Shown here in pieces: positions 6,508 to 8,496 of a stretch of DNA of 8,496 bases. This DNA is from an uncultured Chthoniobacterales bacterium (GTDB lineage: Bacteria; Verrucomicrobiota; Verrucomicrobiia; Chthoniobacterales; UBA10450): contig CATPAW010000058.1 in assembly GCA_955652255.1 (NCBI GenBank), positions 1-8,496 of the forward strand, given 5' to 3'. Each line of letters begins with the position of its first letter. Positions within the stretch are counted from its first letter, which is position 1. Both the position numbers and the translations under genes were made by a program. The notes under the pieces are model-generated. The model searched no databases. It saw only the letters and a list, made by a program, of their open reading frames with translations, and was not told the origin of the DNA.

Positions 6508-7512
6508 TTAGCGAGGTCCGTTCCGCGGAGTTGGAGTTGATTTGGCCTTTGTGCTTTTGCGCACGGTGATGGTTGCTTCGCCAGTGGTAGGCGCGGGCGA
6601 CGCCACCGGATATTTTTTCGTGCTCGGCCAGATCAAACGCCACGGCTGGGCTTTAACGCTTTCGGTAAATTCCTTGATGTTTTCTCCTGCGGGCCCGAGA
6701 TCGTTGATCATCGATTTCAACTTCTGAGATGATTCGCGGAAATTTTGCAAGCTAACGCGGATGTTATCGTTCTTCGTCAATTGATCGCTAATTTGCTGGA
6801 TGTTGGTGAGGGAATGGGAAAACGCGCTGTCGGGCGCGGTTAAATCGACAAGGTGTTCGCTAAAAGTTTTGAACTGGCCGAGGGCTTGATTGAGCTCGGA
6901 GTTTTCATCGGTGATGTGATTGATATTTTGCGCCGTTTGTTCGAGGTCCTTCATGGTGGTAGTGGCTTCGGCCGCGACCGGTTTGATAACCTCCAGCATT
7001 TTCGCCGCCGCTTCGCTAAAATCGGGAGTGCGTTCGCCGGCGAACGTTTCGCCGTCGCGCGCTCGGCCGGAAGTTTCCGTTCCCTGCGTGATATCGATCG
7101 CCATTTCGCCGAGTAATCCCAGTTGCATGAGCCGCGTTTTGGCATCGCGATAGACGTGCGCACTTTTGTCCACTTGAACATCAACGCGCACTTCGAATTT
7201 GGGCCTGCCGTCCGCCGGCGTGGGCGGCGCGTTTGGATCGAGCGGATGCAGCGCGTCGGCAGCCTCCTGTGCTCGCCGATCTTCTTCTCTTGAGACCGGC
7301 GAATACAATCTCTGGACCTGCCCGATCTTACGACCGGCGAGCATGACCGGCGCGCCCTGTTTAATTCCGGCGGCGTTGTCGAAGTAAAGCTTGTAGGTGG
7401 CGAGTGGTCGGAAAAGACCGGGCGCACCGAGGAGGATAAGAGTAAGCGTAATCACCGCGAGCGTGCCGACCACGAGAAGGCCGGTCATGATTTCATTTCG
7501 TCGCAATTGCAT
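6508..7512 (-). CDS. mlaD: MlaD-family (MCE domain) lipid-transport substrate-binding protein
   Basis: This 334-aa protein is anchored by one N-terminal transmembrane helix (residues about 10-29) after the family opening RRNEIMTGLLVV, and faces the periplasm. The MCE domain spans about 38-145: YKLYFDNAAGIKQGAPVMLAGRKIGQV (40-66) and then RLMQLGLLGEMAIDIT (127-142). Between them is a charged, Pro-rich insertion (about 72-105) that E. coli MlaD lacks. Residues 165-290 form a long helical, probably coiled-coil region, followed by PWRLIWPSTKKYP (290-302) and a basic Thr/Pro/Lys tail. MCE proteins bind phospholipids and pass them between membranes, docked on the MlaEF transporter; a long helical extension suggests a tube or bridge. 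ATG 7512 is chosen because GGAAGGA lies 7 nt upstream and the NEI motif follows it. The gene overlaps the mlaF end by 20 bp. The gene symbol denotes the family, not proven orthology. Confidence 0.9.
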   Translation of the reverse strand: MQLRRNEIMTGLLVVGTLAVITLTLILLGAPGLFRPLATYKLYFDNAAGIKQGAPVMLAGRKIGQVQRLYSPVSREEDRRAQEAADALHPLDPNAPPTPADGRPKFEVRVDVQVDKSAHVYRDAKTRLMQLGLLGEMAIDITQGTETSGRARDGETFAGERTPDFSEAAAKMLEVIKPVAAEATTTMKDLEQTAQNINHITDENSELNQALGQFKTFSEHLVDLTAPDSAFSHSLTNIQQISDQLTKNDNIRVSLQNFRESSQKLKSMINDLGPAGENIKEFTESVKAQPWRLIWPSTKKYPVASPAPTTGEATITVRKSTKAKSTPTPRNGPR

Positions 7513-8284
7513 CTTGGCTTCCTTCCAGAATGGGGCCTTCGGTGCTGCCGCTCAAGAATTGAGCGACCACCGGATTGGCCGACTGCTTAAATTTTTTGGG
7601 CTCGGCGTCCTCAATGATTTTGCCTTGATAAAGCATAGCCATTCGCGTGCCGATGCGAAATGCACTCCCCATTTCGTGCGTTACGGTGATCGATGTCACC
7701 CTCGATTTTTCGCTCAGGCTGATGATCAACTCGTCGATCACAGAAGCGATCACTGGATCGAGACCCGCCACGGGCTCGTCGAAAAGAATCAGCTCGGGAT
7801 CCATGACGAGCGCTCGCGCCAGGCTCACCCGTTTTCTCATGCCCCCGCTCAGTTCCGAGGGCAGAGCGTCTTTTGAATCCTTCATCCCGACAAGCTCCAG
7901 CTTTTGATCGACAACTTGGTCGATCTCTTCGCGCGATTTGCCGGTTAGTTCCTCGAGTGGCAGCGCAACGTTGTCTCGCACGGTGCGTGAGCTGAGCAGC
8001 GCCGAGTATTGATAAACCATTCCGATCTTTCGGCGCACCTGCTGCAATTTGCGTCGGGGCAGGCGGGTGATTTCGAACTGCTTGAAGAAAATTGACCCCG
8101 CATTCGGCTGCAGAATTCCAAGAATCAGCCGCAGGATCGTGCTCTTGCCGCTGCCGCTTTGTCCCATGATGACAAGACGATCCTGCGGCCGGACGGTAAG
8201 CGAGAGTCCGTCGAGCACTTTTTTTTCCTCGAACTGCATTTTGACGTCGCGCAGCTCCGCGATATTTGAATCTCTCGCGCTCAT
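7493..8284 (-). CDS. mlaF: MlaF-type ABC transporter ATP-binding protein (phospholipid transport)
   Basis: This 263-aa ATPase powers the MCE lipid transporter. All ABC motifs are intact: Walker A GQSGSGKST (41-49), Q-loop Q92 in VYQYSALLSS, signature LSGGM (145-149) followed by RKR, Walker B LILFDEP (165-171) with catalytic E170, D-loop AGLDP (173-177) and switch H203 in VTHEMGSAF. The LSGGMRKR signature and the VTHEM motif are typical of the MlaF/Ttg2A branch. ATG 8284 is preferred over an upstream in-frame start at 8422, because the latter would add 46 Arg-rich residues lying wholly inside the mlaE coding region. At 8284 the start overlaps the mlaE stop as ATGA, and MSARDSNIAELRDV begins just as relatives do. 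No Shine-Dalgarno is visible, so translational coupling to mlaE is likely. The C-terminal ~20 residues after the ATPase core are a short Gly/Ser extension. Confidence 0.95.
   Translation of the reverse strand: MSARDSNIAELRDVKMQFEEKKVLDGLSLTVRPQDRLVIMGQSGSGKSTILRLILGILQPNAGSIFFKQFEITRLPRRKLQQVRRKIGMVYQYSALLSSRTVRDNVALPLEELTGKSREEIDQVVDQKLELVGMKDSKDALPSELSGGMRKRVSLARALVMDPELILFDEPVAGLDPVIASVIDELIISLSEKSRVTSITVTHEMGSAFRIGTRMAMLYQGKIIEDAEPKKFKQSANPVVAQFLSGSTEGPILEGSQDAIATK
7520..7526 (-). promoter_or_regulatory. Ribosome binding site of mlaD, inside the mlaF coding end
   Basis: On the minus strand, GGAAGGA (7526 down to 7520) lies 7 nt before the ATG at 7512-7510. It is embedded in the last codons of mlaF. 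It is the strongest Shine-Dalgarno seen in the window and it rules in the overlapping start rather than the later ATG at 7488. Confidence 0.75.
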
Positions 8285-8496
8285 GTTGGGAAAAATACGG
8301 TGTAGATAATGTTGTAGACGGTATCGAACCCGATCACGGTCGTAATTGCAGTGACCACGCTTGATGTTGTCGATGTTCCAACGCCGGCCGCCCCGCCTTC
8401 GACCGTCAACCCACGATAACAAGCGATCCCGCCGATAAGCAGACCGAACATAAGACTCTTCAATATTCCCGTGATGATGTCGCGGATGAGCAATGC
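8281..8496 (-). CDS. mlaE: MlaE-type ABC transporter permease, C-terminal part (runs off right edge)
   Basis: Seventy-one codons plus stop are visible and the frame is open to the window edge, so the true start lies outside. The fragment has a hydrophobic helix (ILKSLMFGLLIGGIACYRGL), then a Gly-rich loop GGAAGVGTSTTSSVV, then a last membrane segment TAITTVIGFDTVYNIIYTVFF. The order 'K-S-x-x-F', 'I-A-C-Y-x-G', 'G-V-G-x-x-T-T-x-x-V-V' is characteristic of the MlaE/YrbE permease C-terminus, where the Gly/Thr-rich segment precedes the final helix. MlaE forms the inner-membrane channel of the lipid transporter and pairs with MlaF, whose start codon overlaps this stop. The window does not show whether a further mla gene lies upstream. 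Confidence 0.9.
   Translation of the reverse strand, partial: ALLIRDIITGILKSLMFGLLIGGIACYRGLTVEGGAAGVGTSTTSSVVTAITTVIGFDTVYNIIYTVFFPT

Noticed and set aside
8285..8422. 46-residue N-terminal extension of MlaF from 8422
   Set aside because: It is out-of-frame translation of the mlaE coding region; the ATGA overlap at 8281-8284 gives a family-typical N-terminus.
1..8496. CRISPR array, tRNA/rRNA genes, insertion sequence or defence system
   Set aside because: No direct repeat-spacer pattern, cloverleaf, transposase or known defence domain was seen on either strand.

Overview
The window looks like chromosomal DNA of a Verrucomicrobiota bacterium, possibly a soil member of the Chthoniobacterales/Udaeobacter type. 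The reasons are a Minf_1886-family gene (a family named after Methylacidiphilum), a DUF1844 gene, a verrucomicrobial-looking MlaEFD lipid-transport set with a long MlaD, moderately high GC, and short dispersed-type palindromic repeats between genes. The assignment rests on recognising families by eye; no search was run.

Layout, left to right. (1) Positions 1-196, minus strand: the 5' part of a small secreted basic protein that runs off the left edge. (2) Positions 197-334: a divergent intergenic region with a perfect 7-bp inverted repeat. (3) Positions 335-1621, plus: an exported 428-aa protein resembling a peptidase-MA-like (gluzincin) fold whose HExxH zinc site has decayed. A hairpin follows its stop. 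(4) Positions 1720-5234, plus: a tight three-gene operon of a Minf_1886 protein, an 880-aa periplasmic double M16 peptidase, and a DUF1844 protein. The first junction is an ATGA overlap and the second a 3-bp gap. (5) Positions 5246-5355: an imperfect inverted-repeat element whose right end appears to supply the Shine-Dalgarno sequence of the next gene. (6) Positions 5358-6440, plus: a DNA topoisomerase IB with all five catalytic residues. (7) Positions 6447-6496: a second palindromic repeat between convergent genes. (8) Positions 8496-6508, minus: an mlaE (partial) - mlaF - mlaD operon for phospholipid transport, with overlapping genes throughout.

The best-understood modules are the Mla ABC importer/exporter (permease, ATPase and MCE substrate-binding protein, acting between inner and outer membrane) and the topoisomerase (relaxation of DNA supercoils). 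The M16 protein is probably a periplasmic oligopeptidase built as one active half and one catalytically dead half. The roles of its two small operon partners are unknown.

I found no mobile element, CRISPR array, tRNA or rRNA, and no clear new multi-gene system. The points most worth a second look are the repeat-supplied start of the topoisomerase gene, the zinc-site-less protease-like protein, the Minf_1886/M16/DUF1844 coupling, and the unlisted secreted protein at the left edge.
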